From the NCBI GenBank assembly GCA_910589415.1, contig OU342633.1, forward strand, positions 36,710,210 to 36,774,209: a stretch of DNA of 64,000 nucleotides, written 5' to 3'. This document shows positions 52,769-63,956 of this stretch, piece after piece. The notes below the pieces were generated by a model. The model was given only the letters and a program-made list of their open reading frames with translations, ran no database searches and was not told the DNA's origin. Position 1 is the first letter of the stretch; each line of letters starts with the position of its first letter. This stretch comes from Malachius bipustulatus. Its lineage: Eukaryota; Arthropoda; Insecta; Coleoptera; Melyridae. A program made the position numbers and the translations under genes.

Positions 52769-54822
52769 TATACAGGCTGGGCCACCGAAAAGGTAACAAA
52801 TTTAACCATCCAAGTTCCTCCCCTTGGAAGGGGTGGCTACCCCTTCGTTTATCATCATATAGGGACCAGATATCGATTGAAACGCCGTTTGAAAGCTACT
52901 TGAATTCTCTTAACAACGATTTTTTGCGTGAATTCTACAGGGCGAATCGATGGTACTTCATAGTTGTTAATTATTTTTCTTCGGAATCATGCGCAGAGAG
53001 TAATTTATAAAATATCTCACTTCACCAGTCACTATCATGGTTGTTATCATTATGATTATGGTTGCCATGGTTATGACTATAGTTTTAATGGGTTCTATGA
53101 CTAAATCCATGCAGTGATTGGTTAAAAAATTATTGCTTACAATAAATGCTCAAATTCTTACTTTTTAAGAAGCTTTAAGTACAACTGTTTCTTATTACGT
53201 AGCGGGTTTCATTGTGTTATCGAAATATTAAGATAATTTTTTACTTCTGCTTTCGATCACCTAACAGATTTTTAATCTCAGTTTAAGCTATTAAACTCTT
53301 TGAATTGTCGTATTTGTACATAAACATTGGTTGTGAAGTTGTCTAAATATGGTTTACTCTATTGCGGAGAGAATTCAAATTATCGCTTTGTTTTTCGGAA
53401 ATGGTGAGTGCGGAAATCGTACTGCAGATTTATTCAATCAAGAGCATCCCGATAAACACAGCAGCAAATACGTGTTGAGCCTGGTCAAAAAATTTAAAGA
53501 AAGAGATTCAGTGGCGACTAAAAAACGTGAACTCCAATAAGTGAGAAACGAGGTTTCTGTGATTGAAGTTTTGGGACAAGTTGCTTCAGACCCAACTCTG
53601 AGCACGTGAAACTTAGCCATTGTAATCAACATTCCAAGAACTAATATTCGACGCATTCTTAAACGGCATAAATGTCATCCCTAAAAAATTCATTTAGTGC
53701 ATGAACTGAATGAGGATGATTTCGATCGACGACAGGAGTTTTGTATGTCTAGGCCAGTATTTTTGGAGACTGCATAATTGGTCCCATTTTTGTTGAAGGG
53801 AATCTGACGGGTGAAGCTAACCTGTAAATACTGCAAGATCTTGTCCACCCAGTGCTTCTTGATGTCGTTGAAAATGATGATCGTTACCTAGAAGATCATT
53901 CCAACAGGATGGCGCTGAACCTCATTATGGGCTGGCTGTTAGGCAGTTTCTCAACAAAGTTTTCCCGGGACAATGGATTGGGCGAATCGGTGCGCTGCAA
54001 TGGCCTGCCCGCTCACCAGATTTAAGTCCTCTGGACTTTTTTCTTGTGGGGTCATCTCAAAAGTAAAATTTACGCGAAACCAGGGTCTTTAAAGGAGTTG
54101 CGTAGACGCATAGTTGAAGAATGCCGCCAAATCACGCCACAGGTCCTCCAAAATGTAAGGGAACGTTTCGAGCAGAATTTTCTTGTATGAAAGTTGGTGG
54201 TGCACAATTTGAGCATTTATTGAATTAATAAAAATCTCCCGTGGTATTGAATTTTGATGTTTTCCCTTCTATTCCACCTTTTCATTTTTTTAGGGTAGAT
54301 TTAACAAATGGACTTCCTTTAGAATGTTTTAGTAATTTAGAATTAAATAATCCCGAAAACAAATCGATATTCGAATTTTTTTGCTATTTAGTATTCAGGG
54401 CAAAATGGGCTTTCAAGTCCAGTCGATTCAGTCCATGACAAATATAATGATAACCATAGCAACAATGATAGTGACCAGTGAAGTACGATATCTTATTAAA
54501 AAAAATTACTCTGCCCGCACGTTTCCGAAAAAAAAATAAGTTCTAATTATGAAGTACATTTTTTTATCGACTCGCCCTGTAGAGTTTACGCAAAACCCAA
54601 AAAGTGAAGCTTTCAAACGATGTATCACTCAATTTCTGGTCCCTATGATGATAAACGAAGGGGTAGCCACCCCTTCCAAGGGAATGAGCTTGCGGATGGT
54701 TAAATTTGTTGCCCAAAGATGTCCCCCTCGAAAACCAAATTGACCTGTTTCGGCGCTTTTCGCATACATCTTCACTTTCCAAATTATTAGGCTTGTTACA
54801 TTTTCGATGACCAACCCTGTAT
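52769..54822 (+). mobile_element. Decayed Tc1/mariner element with TACAGG ends and long inverted arms
   Basis: The ends are TATACAGGCTGGGCCACCG at 52769 and, inverted, TATACAGGGTTGGTCATCG at 54822. The inverted arms are long: 52790-53050 pairs with about 54450-54715, e.g. GGGGTGGCTACCCCTTCGTTTAT against ATAAACGAAGGGGTAGCCACCCC. The right arm carries about 85 extra bases. A broken transposase lies between. Confidence 0.85.
53349..54190 (+). pseudogene. mariner-type transposase, broken
   Basis: Starts ATG 53349 with an HTH domain (ERIQIIALFFGNGECGNRTADLF, then HPDKHSSKYV) and stops after 63 codons. Later pieces in other frames include a GPIFVEGNLTGE-like region (about 53780-53820), a QQD-type second-Asp region (about 53905-53930), LWTFFLWGHLKSKIY (about 54030-54075) and a tail VLQNVRERFEQNFLV ending with TGA at 54190. 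At least two frameshifts and several stops make it inactive. It is the same general family as the minus-strand copy at 60589-61660. Confidence 0.85.
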
Positions 54823-55835
54823 AATTGAATTCCCAGTAGGTACCTACTCACACAAACTTGTCTCGCCATGCAGTCCTGGAACCATACTCTCTCCCAGCAG
54901 GGTTATGACAGCAGGGAAAATCTTGGTCTGTAGAATCTTGTTAAAGGCACGGAACTTTTTTTATTAATCAAGGACCGTCTAAATACGAAAGGACACAATA
55001 AGGTTGCCAGAAAATTTAGAAAAAAATTTAAATTAACCGAGTGCCGTAATTATTGGTTACCACGTAATTATTGGCTATCTTATTATTACAGTGAACGCTG
55101 AATGTCCACTTGTTTGAGTGAAAATGAATGAATAATCGGAAGGAAAATCTAATAAGAATCTTCGTCTAGATAGATTTTTTTTTCTCTTATCATATTCGCT
55201 TCCATTAATTGACCGGACTTTTAAAGTATATACCTAATAACAATCGTCGTTCATGAACTTCAATAAAAAGTTTGAAAACAACGATTATCAGTCGATCATA
55301 AATCTGTTTCTTTGTGTCCCATATTAATAGCAGTTGCGGTTCTTATTGTTTGATCTCAAACATTGCGCAATATTGTAAACGCGATTTTCAAAGAACTTTT
55401 CCCTTTCTGGCTATTTTTTGAACCGCTCCTAATAACGCCACAAAATCCAAGCAATATTTCCTCTCAACTTGATTTTTTTAAGTCCTCCTAAATAAAAATT
55501 GATAGATACACAAAAATTAGATCTTTAAAACAATTACTTTGCGCAAAAACGCAATAATTTACCAAACCCTTTATTTAAAAATCGATTTCTTATTGTGTTG
55601 TTGAAGTAAGTAACTTAACAAAACAAACTTAAATCTACAGGTAAGTTTAAAATATTCATATTTCTATAAAGAATCATGACCTAGATCTATCAAACCCCAT
55701 TAAAATATATTAAATAATTCAAAAAAGTAATACTTCATGATCTATTATTCTTCTTTTTATTCAGACACACACACACCAATTTACTGGAATGAAACATATC
55801 TTTCGCCAACGCTGATCCCTACAGCATTAATAAAA
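54823..55835 (+). promoter_or_regulatory. ENT-C upstream region, candidate 5' UTR exon and intron
   Basis: Initiator-like TCAGT at 55288-55292. A GTAAGT donor follows CTACAG at 55641, and an acceptor TTTATTCAG ends at 55764, putting about 70 UTR bases before the ATG at 55836. The layout parallels ENT-A. The rest is AT-rich. Confidence 0.4.
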
Positions 55836-58800
55836 ATGGATCCTGAAATTAATGATGGTTTCGAGCTGGATCAACTGCCCGAAAAAGAGAATGGCCGCGA
55901 AAATGGTTGTAACAGTAACAAAGAAACAATACGAGATGTTTATTTTCTCTCGGTTATCTTGTTTTACGTTATCGGAAGTTTGTCTTTTCTTCCGATTTTT
56001 TTCAACAACACGGCTAATGACGTAAAGTATTAATTTTCTTTTATTACCTGTACCGGCCAGAGAAAGGTGTCTCGTTGAGACCTGTTGCGTAAATGTGGTC
56101 AGATAGAGATGGGATAAGTTCGTGTAAACGCTTTTTATGAAAGCTTTTATAGAAAAAGCAATTATAACATGTTTTACTTTTTCTTGCCCACTTCTGACAT
56201 TTACATACGCTACGTCCCAGCGAGTCATTTTATCTGGTTAAAATGTCAATAATAATACATCTAACAATATTGTATAGGTAACTTTTCACTCTTAACTCAC
56301 GAAGAAAAACAAAAATACATTTCTTTTGCAACGATGTCTCAGACGTCACCTGACATCACAACCCTGTTTCAAAAGGGCCTGACCTGACCTGACCTGACCT
56401 GACGCCTTTAACGGAAAATTTTGATACAAATGCGAAAATAAAATTTGCCACAACATCTTCCCACTGCGCTGGACTTGACGAACTTAAAGTTATGCGTCAT
56501 GCGGGAATGAGAAAGCTCGGGGCTTAACTCGTGGCTCGGTATTCCCGTCGGCTGAATTTTAGGAGCACGAGCAACACAGACTCGGTTTGTAAGCCATTCC
56601 CACGAAATTACGGTCGTTCGTACACCGAGAAAACCTATACAAGGCAACCGGTCCTGGGGATCAAAAAAATCTTGGTTGCTTGGACTCTCCTGCCTCTTAG
56701 CGTAGCTCTCAGTCAACTGGTCTTGGTGATTTAACGCCTTCTGCTACTATACGCATATAGCTGCTGTTCCGTTTGATCTTCTTGAAGTCCATAATGATTT
56801 AATTTCAGTTCTGGATGTATAGATTTCGTGACGTCAATGAGACGACGTCCACGAGAAATAATTACCAGAAAACGTTCTTCGCCTACTGCGTAACCGCTAT
56901 GCAATTGGGGAGTTGCAGCTCACCGTTTTGGTACTACATATCCAAAAAAACGTCGTCCAATTCTAGAATATACGCATGTTTCATATTGTACTTTTTCTCG
57001 TTCTTGATCAGTTTAATCGTGACGCAAATTGACACCGATTCATGTAAGTTACCCCAATTTATTTTGGATTATTGATTATAATGAAAATTTTTTAGGCCAG
57101 AGTGCACTTTACTATGGAATGCTTGGAATCACGGCTATAACTTCAGGTAAGACAAGACAAATCCATTATTCCAAGTCTCAAGTAGGTAATACGCAGCTGC
57201 TTGTTTTCATTACAGTGACGGTTCAATTGTTTTCCACAACATTGATCGAATTGAGTTCAAGATTTCCCGAAAAATACCTAGGGGTTGTGTTCGGAAGTTC
57301 ATCACTTACCATGACGCTGGTCGCTTTGGTGCAAATACTATCCCTAGAGATGGGAACATCGTCGAACAGTTCGGCCTTTATTTATTTTCTCGCCGGATTA
57401 CTCTACGTAACAGGTGGCGCTATCTTCTATTTTCGGATCTCCGAGAAAAATGAATTCTTCAAACATCACGCCGATAAAAAAAATGCGGACGCGGAGAAGT
57501 TTTCTTATAAAATTGTTCTACAGATAATCTGGAAAATTAAATTTTATTTAGGGATACTTTTCATTTCTAGCTACACTTCCGCTATAACTCATCCTGGTTT
57601 AACGTCTTTAGTTCAGTCCACGCATAAGGGCGACGGATCAAGATGGGGTGGTAAGAAAGTTTTACCTTTTTTTCATAACTTTCACACAAAATTAAGTTAT
57701 TCTTAATTTTATGAAACAAATTTAATAATAATAAATTATTATATCAATTACAGCAATCCGATATTGTATAATATTGTTATTCTTAATTTTCCCATCTCAT
57801 TCGAGTCGGTCTACGTGGACCAAACGATGGATTAAAAAAAAAGAAATCAAATTCAAGTACCTATAGGTAGAGGATGCCCATACTTTAAAATTATTTTGGA
57901 CTATACAGAGTGACCCAAATGAGAGTGGTATATCAAAGTAATGGATTTTTAATTTGCTCTTATGTTTTTGCATTTTTAGATTGTCTGAGAAAAAAATAGT
58001 TTTCACAGTTGTTGTTTATAAAATAATTGAGAAGTTTATGAGTTATAAACAAGTAAAAATCGCCATTTTCAAAGTTCAATTGTACTGTGTCAACTGTACA
58101 ATGAAAACGGCTCAAGATAGGGGAAAACGGCTTAACAATTCCCTATTTTTATTTTTTTTCAGATTTATTTATCACCCTGTATAAACATTTCATCAATACA
58201 TAGTACGAATTGTTTTTTTTTTAATCCATCGTTTGGCCCATAGAGACCGACTCGAATGAGAATATTTTGTAATCAATTAAATGAGAACAAACAAAATGAG
58301 ACCACACTTGCGATGTCCTGAGTAAACAGTTACAGAAATATCGCAATAAAATTTAATTGTCAAAGAAGCACACCCAGTAAAATAAGATGTTTTTTGTTAC
58401 AATAACTCCTTTTTTACAAATAACTTTTACAACATGACAAACTTTTCAATTTTACGTTAAAAAATCGCATATAAGTTTGACAAAATATTTCTTAGATAGC
58501 TCTCAATTTTTTGAACCGTTCCAAATCTCTTCAATTCGTCAAAATTCGTTTATTTTCGATGGAACATCCTATAAATTTTACAATCATACTATAGACAATT
58601 ATTGTCTAAGCTTTCAAACGAGATCAAGCTTGACGTAACCTATCAAGAACGAAGAGTTCGAGAAATATGTCACATCAAGTTTTCCTATAAGCAAAGAAAC
58701 ATTCTAGACCACTTCTACTGAAAGGTCATCATTTTATACAGAACACCCTGTGTATTTCATAATTCTTTACAAAACGTTGAATAAATTTTATAACAAGATC

Positions 58801-61800
58801 ATACTTGACATTTACACGTTTATCATCGCAGAGATTAACATAAAAGCAGTCTGAATCTTTAAACCATTCTAAACCCCTTCAACTCTTCAAAAACCATTTA
58901 TAAATGGAACACCCTATATATTCTATAAGTGACAATAAGATACTAACCAACTGAGCTTTCAAATGACATCAAACTTGACATGTCTAAATTATCTAAAATC
59001 TCATTATTATTTATCCCTGGCGAGATTTTGATCACCCTGAAAACGGGGTGTTCCAGTTTGTACGAGTATGTACATACATAACTTCGGCAAAAGGTAGAAC
59101 ACGTAAAAATAGCTGCACTTTTTTCTATAAAGTTTTGCCCTAAAACGCATTATTTTCGAGATACAGGATGTCAAACTTGGAAGAAAAAATCAATTTTATT
59201 AAATTATGTATCTTCTAAAAACTATCGAAGAAATTTTTCTCAATTTAGGTAAAGGTTAATATTAATGAAGAGTTACATTTTTGCAGAAGAAACAAACTTT
59301 TTAGACGAAATCAATGGCGTAATTATGGGGGTTCTCTTTACTTTTAAGCTAAAAAATTTTACGCCACTGGAGAAAATTAATTTTTTAAACATATTTTGAA
59401 ATTTTATATATTTTGAGCATTTATTTATTGGGAATATTTATTATTTTTCATAAAATTAATTCAATTATGTATCTCAAAAACCAAGCCGCCTAAATAACTT
59501 TATTAAGTGTATCTTTTTTAAGATAATAACACAAAATTCAAAAATAAGTTAAAAAAAATTGATTTTCTCCAGTGGCGTAGAAGTTTTGGGGATTAACAAA
59601 AGAACCCCCATAGCTACACGCCACTGGTTTCGTCGGAGAAGTTTTTTTATTTCAAAACGTTACCCCTCTTTTAATATTAACCTACACCTACCAAAATTGA
59701 GAGAAATATCTTCAATAGTTTAGCAGATATTTAATAAAATTGTTTTTTTCTTCAAAATTGAACACCCTGTATCTCTAAAATAAAGCATTTTACATCCAAA
59801 GATTCTAGAAAAAAAATACAATTATTTACCTATTGCTGGAGCTATGAACATACAAACTGAAACACCCTGTATTATATAAGTTTTAAGATTCATTTTGAAA
59901 AATTTTCGTTTTGTTTTAGACGTATTCTTTGTACCCGTAATTGTCTTTTTACTCCATGGAATTTCATCAATCGTAGGGAAATTTATAGCAATTTCTGTTA
60001 TCGATAAGGTAAGTGTCTATTTTAATTCGAGGCCAAGTTTACTGTGAGGACTAAATTTTCTTTTTCATCTATAATAGATGGCCAATAAGTACGTGTTGTT
60101 GGGACTGACTGTAGCGAAAATTGCCCTGGTTCCTTTGATAATGCTCTGTAATCTTCAACCGAGGCAGCATCTCCCGATCATATTCAAAGAAGATTACTAC
60201 ATTGCCATATTTAACATTTTACTAGCTGTTCTAGGATTACTTTTGATAATCTTCTGTTCTGTATTGATCCAAAGGTAATGTGCATATTTTATTAGGTATG
60301 TTATTCTTGTGATATTATGGTCATCACTTATGTCCACCCGCGATATACAGTGTGTCCACGGATCGACTTTAAAAGAGGAAAAACTTTTTTGTTTTTGATT
60401 TCTCAGAAATCACTCTTGATAATCTGCTGGTCTGCTTGATCTCAAATCCCCAAAACAAAAGTTACTTTTTAGGTAACTCGAACGGTTCTTCAGATAATAT
60501 AATTTTTCTTTAATAATTGAATTTTTTTTCATATGTAATTTAATTTTTTCTGAAGAAATTCAAATAATCGTAACATGAAATGAAATTCTCAAAAAGGACA
60601 ACTATTAATTTTCTCTTCGAATAATGCTCCTCCTTTTTCTGCACAGATTTCAATGCGAGCTTTAAATTCGTTGAAACTGCGTCTTATTTCGTCAATTGAC
60701 AAGGACTGAACTGCATTTCGTATCCTATTTTTTAATTCCTCTTCATCATTGTCTAATGGTTCACTGTAGACAATTTGTTTTAAACGACCCCACAGATAAA
60801 AATCCATATGGTGAGATCAGGACTTCTCGGTGGCCATAAAATGGGACCATCTCTTCCTATCCAGTTGTCCTGAAACTCTGTATCGAGCCACTGGCGAACA
60901 GTTATGGCATAATGAGCAGGACACCCATCTTGCTGGAGAAACATTTCCATTCTGTAGTTTATTGGCAATTCATCCAGTTCATCACTAAAAATTTTTTGTA
61001 GCATTTCCAAATATGAATTACGGTTTAAATTTTGATCAAAAAAATAGGGGCCAATAATTCCATGATACGAAACCGCACACCACACATTAACTTTTTTGAA
61101 TATTGTCTGCGACAAGCAATTCTGAAATTTGGATTCGTCTCACACCAATACCTACAATTTTGCGAGGAAACTACTCCGTTGGTTGAAAATGTTGATTCAT
61201 CAGAGAACATAATGCGTTTGTGAAAATTTGGATCTTCCAAAACTTTACTGCCCATTTCTAAACAAAAATCCAGACGTTTGGTTTCATCCACGTTTTCTAA
61301 AGTTTGCCTAAATTGTGGTTTGAAAGGTAAAATTTTGTTCTCTTTGAAAATTCTTTGCAAATGGGATTTACTTATCCCAGTTTGTAGTGCTCTTCTTCTG
61401 AGAGACAACCTTGGTGCTTCGCTTATGGAATGAACGGCGAGAACTGAAGCAGCATCGTCTTCATCGAGCAACTTCTTCGACTTGTTTATGTTCAAAACCG
61501 AGCCTGTTCTTAGGAATTTGCTAACCAAATTTTTTGCTCCGATATGTGAAATGGCAACTGCCGGGTATTTTTCGTTGAATTTTCTAATAACAACTCTGTA
61601 ACACTCTTTTCCAGTTCCATAACATTGAATTAGATAAATTCTTTGTTGTAAAGTCAACATTATAGCATACAGTAGATTAATTTGCAGTTGAAGTGATTTT
61701 TTAGATTTGACAACAACTGCTGTCAGTGTTGTTTTTCAATGAAATCATCTTACCAAGCTTACGTCTAAAAATTACGAAAAAAAATTAAGTCCAATTATTG

Positions 61801-63128
61801 AAGAAAAATTATATTATCTCAAGAATCGTTCGAGTTACCTAAAAAGTAACTTTTTTTTGGGGATTTGAAATCAAGCAGGCCAGATCATCAGGAGTGAAAA
61901 TTTCTGAGAAATCAAAAACAAAAAACTTTTTCCTCTTTTAAAGAGTTATTAATCGTCAGAAGAAGAATAGTTAGTGTAGATACCAATAGAACCGATTTTA
62001 GAATTGATAAGAAGTAAACTGAGACATGAGAACACCTGATTATTATTCAGAAATTAGTATTTAGTATCCTCTGTTGAATTATTATAAAATCGTGTAACTC
62101 TAATTATTACGAGAATAAAGTAAAAGTCGTTACAGTATGATAAATATTTAGTATGCTCTGTCCACTGAGTGTTGTCCGTTGTCATGCCACACTGTTTCTG
62201 GCTAAACAATTTCATTTAATTCGATTTGATTCATACACTTATTTCTAAGTCGAACCAAATGTGGTATCGCAATTCGTGTGAATTGCTATATTATGATTAG
62301 AAATAGCATGTCACCTACCTGCTGGTTGGCGTTTAAAATTAAAAGAAATCATAACACCTCCGTTTTCTTTTTATGCAGTAAAATATTCTAGCAATTTAAC
62401 CACACAAGACCACGTCCTAGGGAGTTCAATCGTTTCCCAGGCATTTTGTGTAATTTTTTATAGTTCGTTGCGAGAATATACCCAGTCCGTTTTTTTTAAA
62501 CGTTAGAAAAACAAGGCAATAGATTTTTTAGGCATTCACGCAATTAATAAGTTACTCGTAGTTTATCACATCGTACAATATCACAGGTAATTCTGCAAAT
62601 TTCGTATTAAAAACGTTTCAAATAACAAACCTCATTACGCTGTCACTGTCAACTGAGACTAGCCGATGAGCTGGACGACAATTTTATCGTATCAATTTAA
62701 GCGTATCAAGACGCGAGTTGTACTTCCGTCTCACTCTTGCTCATCTTTTAGAATTGCTGACGATTCAAACGTACTTCCGACAATACGTCCCAATTTAACT
62801 CGATTGACTATGCAATGCAACAGAAGGAGTAACAAACATAACGAGATGATGTACCCTTAGTTATCACAACAGACAACACTCAGTGTACAGAGTATATATT
62901 TTCTATGCTGAACTACGCATGACGTTGTTGTCTTTTCTTCACATTTTTTCAATTAATTACCGTTTTTGTTCTAGAGATTACTACTTACCTATTTTTTTTT
63001 TTTTTTTTAATTTTAGGATCCCAAAACCGGAAGAGAGATATTTAACGAACACCATTTTACTTTTCTTCCTCAACTTCTCAATGAGTGTATTTTCTTTCGG
63101 GAATATTCTAGTAGTGAACGCATTATAA
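55836..63128 (+). CDS. Equilibrative nucleoside transporter (ENT/SLC29), paralog C
   Basis: Coding exons: 55836-56021, 56809-57043, 57096-57146, 57216-57650, 59920-60008, 60078-60274 and 63017-63128, giving 434 residues; AATAAA lies at 63253. The phases are the same as in paralogs A and B. Landmarks are TM1 FLPIFFNNTAND, FWMYRFRD, SRFPEKYLGVVFG, HPGLTSLVQS, VFFVPVIVF, VPLIMLCNLQPRQHLP and a last helix FGNILVVNAL. The start at 55836 was chosen because it aligns with the starts of A and B; an upstream in-frame extension crosses the acceptor at 55764. The TM1 Trp-Asn pair is Ile-Phe. TM8 keeps the Gly but has Ser for Asp and Lys for Arg. A mariner remnant and an 0.74-kb TIR element occupy intron 6, and two foldbacks occupy intron 4. 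No coding lesion was found. Confidence 0.92.
56378..56402. repeat. (CCTGA)5 microsatellite
   Basis: Five perfect CCTGA units in ENT-C intron 1. A GC-richer block of unknown nature follows at 56460-56720. Confidence 0.95.
57708..57768 (+). repeat. Fragment of the 438-bp unit in ENT-C intron 4
   Basis: TATGAAACAAATTTAATAATAATAAATTATTATATCAATTACAGCAATCCGAT matches the unit tail (15465-15520) almost exactly. Confidence 0.85.
57797..58256. mobile_element. Foldback MITE, about 460 bp, with inner TACAG ends
   Basis: CATTCGAGTCGGTCTACGTGG and CCAAACGATGGATTAAAAAA at the left return inverted at 58225-58256. An inner pair, TATACAGAGTG (57903) and CACCCTGTATA (58173-58183), suggests a nested element. 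Confidence 0.85.
58257..59039. other. ENT-C intron 4 DNA with stray ACACCCTGT words
   Basis: ACACCCTGTGTA near 58743 and ACACCCTATATA near 58911 look like ends of decayed elements of the same class, but no pairing partner was fixed. Confidence 0.4.
59040..59875. mobile_element. Foldback element, about 835 bp, nested TACAGGGTG ends
   Basis: GGGGTGTTCCAGTTTGTACG at the left and AACTGAAACACCCTGTATTATA at the right. Inner pairs are GATACAGGATGTCAAACTT (59160) and GAACACCCTGTATCTC (59760), and ACGCCACTGGAGAAAATTAATTTT (59350) and its complement (59556-59578). Confidence 0.8.
60344..61945 (-). mobile_element. mariner-type element, near full length, in ENT-C intron 6
   Basis: Long inverted repeats of about 150 bp (60364-60520 and 61790-61942) enclose a transposase on the minus strand. 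The left end reads TATACAGTGTGTCCACGG; the outermost bases of the right end are missing. The arms differ at several places, so the element is not young. Confidence 0.88.
60589..61660 (-). pseudogene. mariner-type transposase with two frameshifts
   Basis: ATG at 61660-61658. The HTH part shows QQRIYLIQCYGTGKECYRVV and SLRRRALQTGISKSHLQRI. The first catalytic Asp lies in IMFSDESTF, the second in QQDGCPAHYA, and the third in RSPDLT-IW. Three overlapping minus frames (61660-61025, 61115-60780, 60807-60589) show one frameshift between about 61115 and 61025 and another near 60800. The tail FEEKINSCPF ends at 60589. The three Asp residues remain, so only the frame breaks separate it from a working reading frame. 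The type is an insect DDE_3 mariner-like transposase of about 350 residues. Confidence 0.88.
62155..62895 (+). mobile_element. TIR DNA element, copy 2 of the inverted pair
   Basis: CTCTGTCCACTGAGTGTTGTCCGTTGT at the left and ACAACAGACAACACTCAGTGTACAGAG at the right. The body is the inverse of 1135-1953. It is non-coding and lies in ENT-C intron 6, ending about 120 bp before the last exon. Confidence 0.85.
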
Positions 63129-63576
63129 ATGGATGACGGCTGATGGCGGAGAAAAACGGCTGATGGAACCTGCTTGCTCTAATCAAGCAGACAAATTAAC
63201 TTAATTCAATCACTTATTTATTTATAAATAATGTTCCACGTTTGTGTTCGTTAATAAAATATAAGTATATGATACAATTTTTATTAGTAATAGCTTATCC
63301 CCTTGTTTATACGTTGACGACCAACCCCAACTAACTGTATATAATGTACTGAATCAGTCTAAATAACATCATCTCTTGGTGAACTGACAATCTAGCATTT
63401 TTCCAGATCCACGACTTTGATATACGTCGAAAACTTCTTGGTTCAGGTGTAGAAAGTTTTTATTTTTACCTAAAACGCAAAAATGACCCCTTATAATTAC
63501 CCGAATAGTGAGAGAATATGATTTCGGTTTCACTCTTCCCAAAATCAAGGTTTTGTCCGTCTCAAGTGCGGCCAAA

Positions 63577-63956
63577 TGGCCTAAAAATTGGGAAATGTGG
63601 CCCAAAAGGAGAAAATATGACATGAAAATGTTTTTTAGGAAAGTTTTTCTTTTATTCATTAAATTCTGAAATCATACTTTTTTTTTAATTTTAGTATTCT
63701 TACCCTGATACAACTGGATAAATCCTTGTAAAATCTTCAAGGTTAGAAAAAATCATTTGGCCTAAATGGCCCAAAAATTGAGAAATGTGGCCCAAAAGTA
63801 GAAAATATGACATGAAAATGTTTTTAGGAAGGTTTTTCCTTTATTCATGAAATCATGAAATCATATTTTTTTAAGTTTTCATAACATGGTACAAGTAGAT
63901 TTATTCCATGTAAAAACTGGTAAACACTTCAAGGTTAGAAGAAATAATTTTATGAC
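63577..63956. repeat. 190-bp tandem duplication
   Basis: TTGGGAAATGTGGCCCAAAA at 63589 recurs as TTGAGAAATGTGGCCCAAAA at 63779, and CTTCAAGGTTAGAA at 63737 recurs at 63927; the period is 190 bp. It is downstream of ENT-C, and no gene was seen to the window end. Confidence 0.9.

Noticed and set aside
55737..55835. Earlier start for ENT-C at 55737
   Set aside because: A good acceptor ends at 55764 inside this stretch, and the ATG at 55836 matches the starts and exon-1 length of the other two paralogs.
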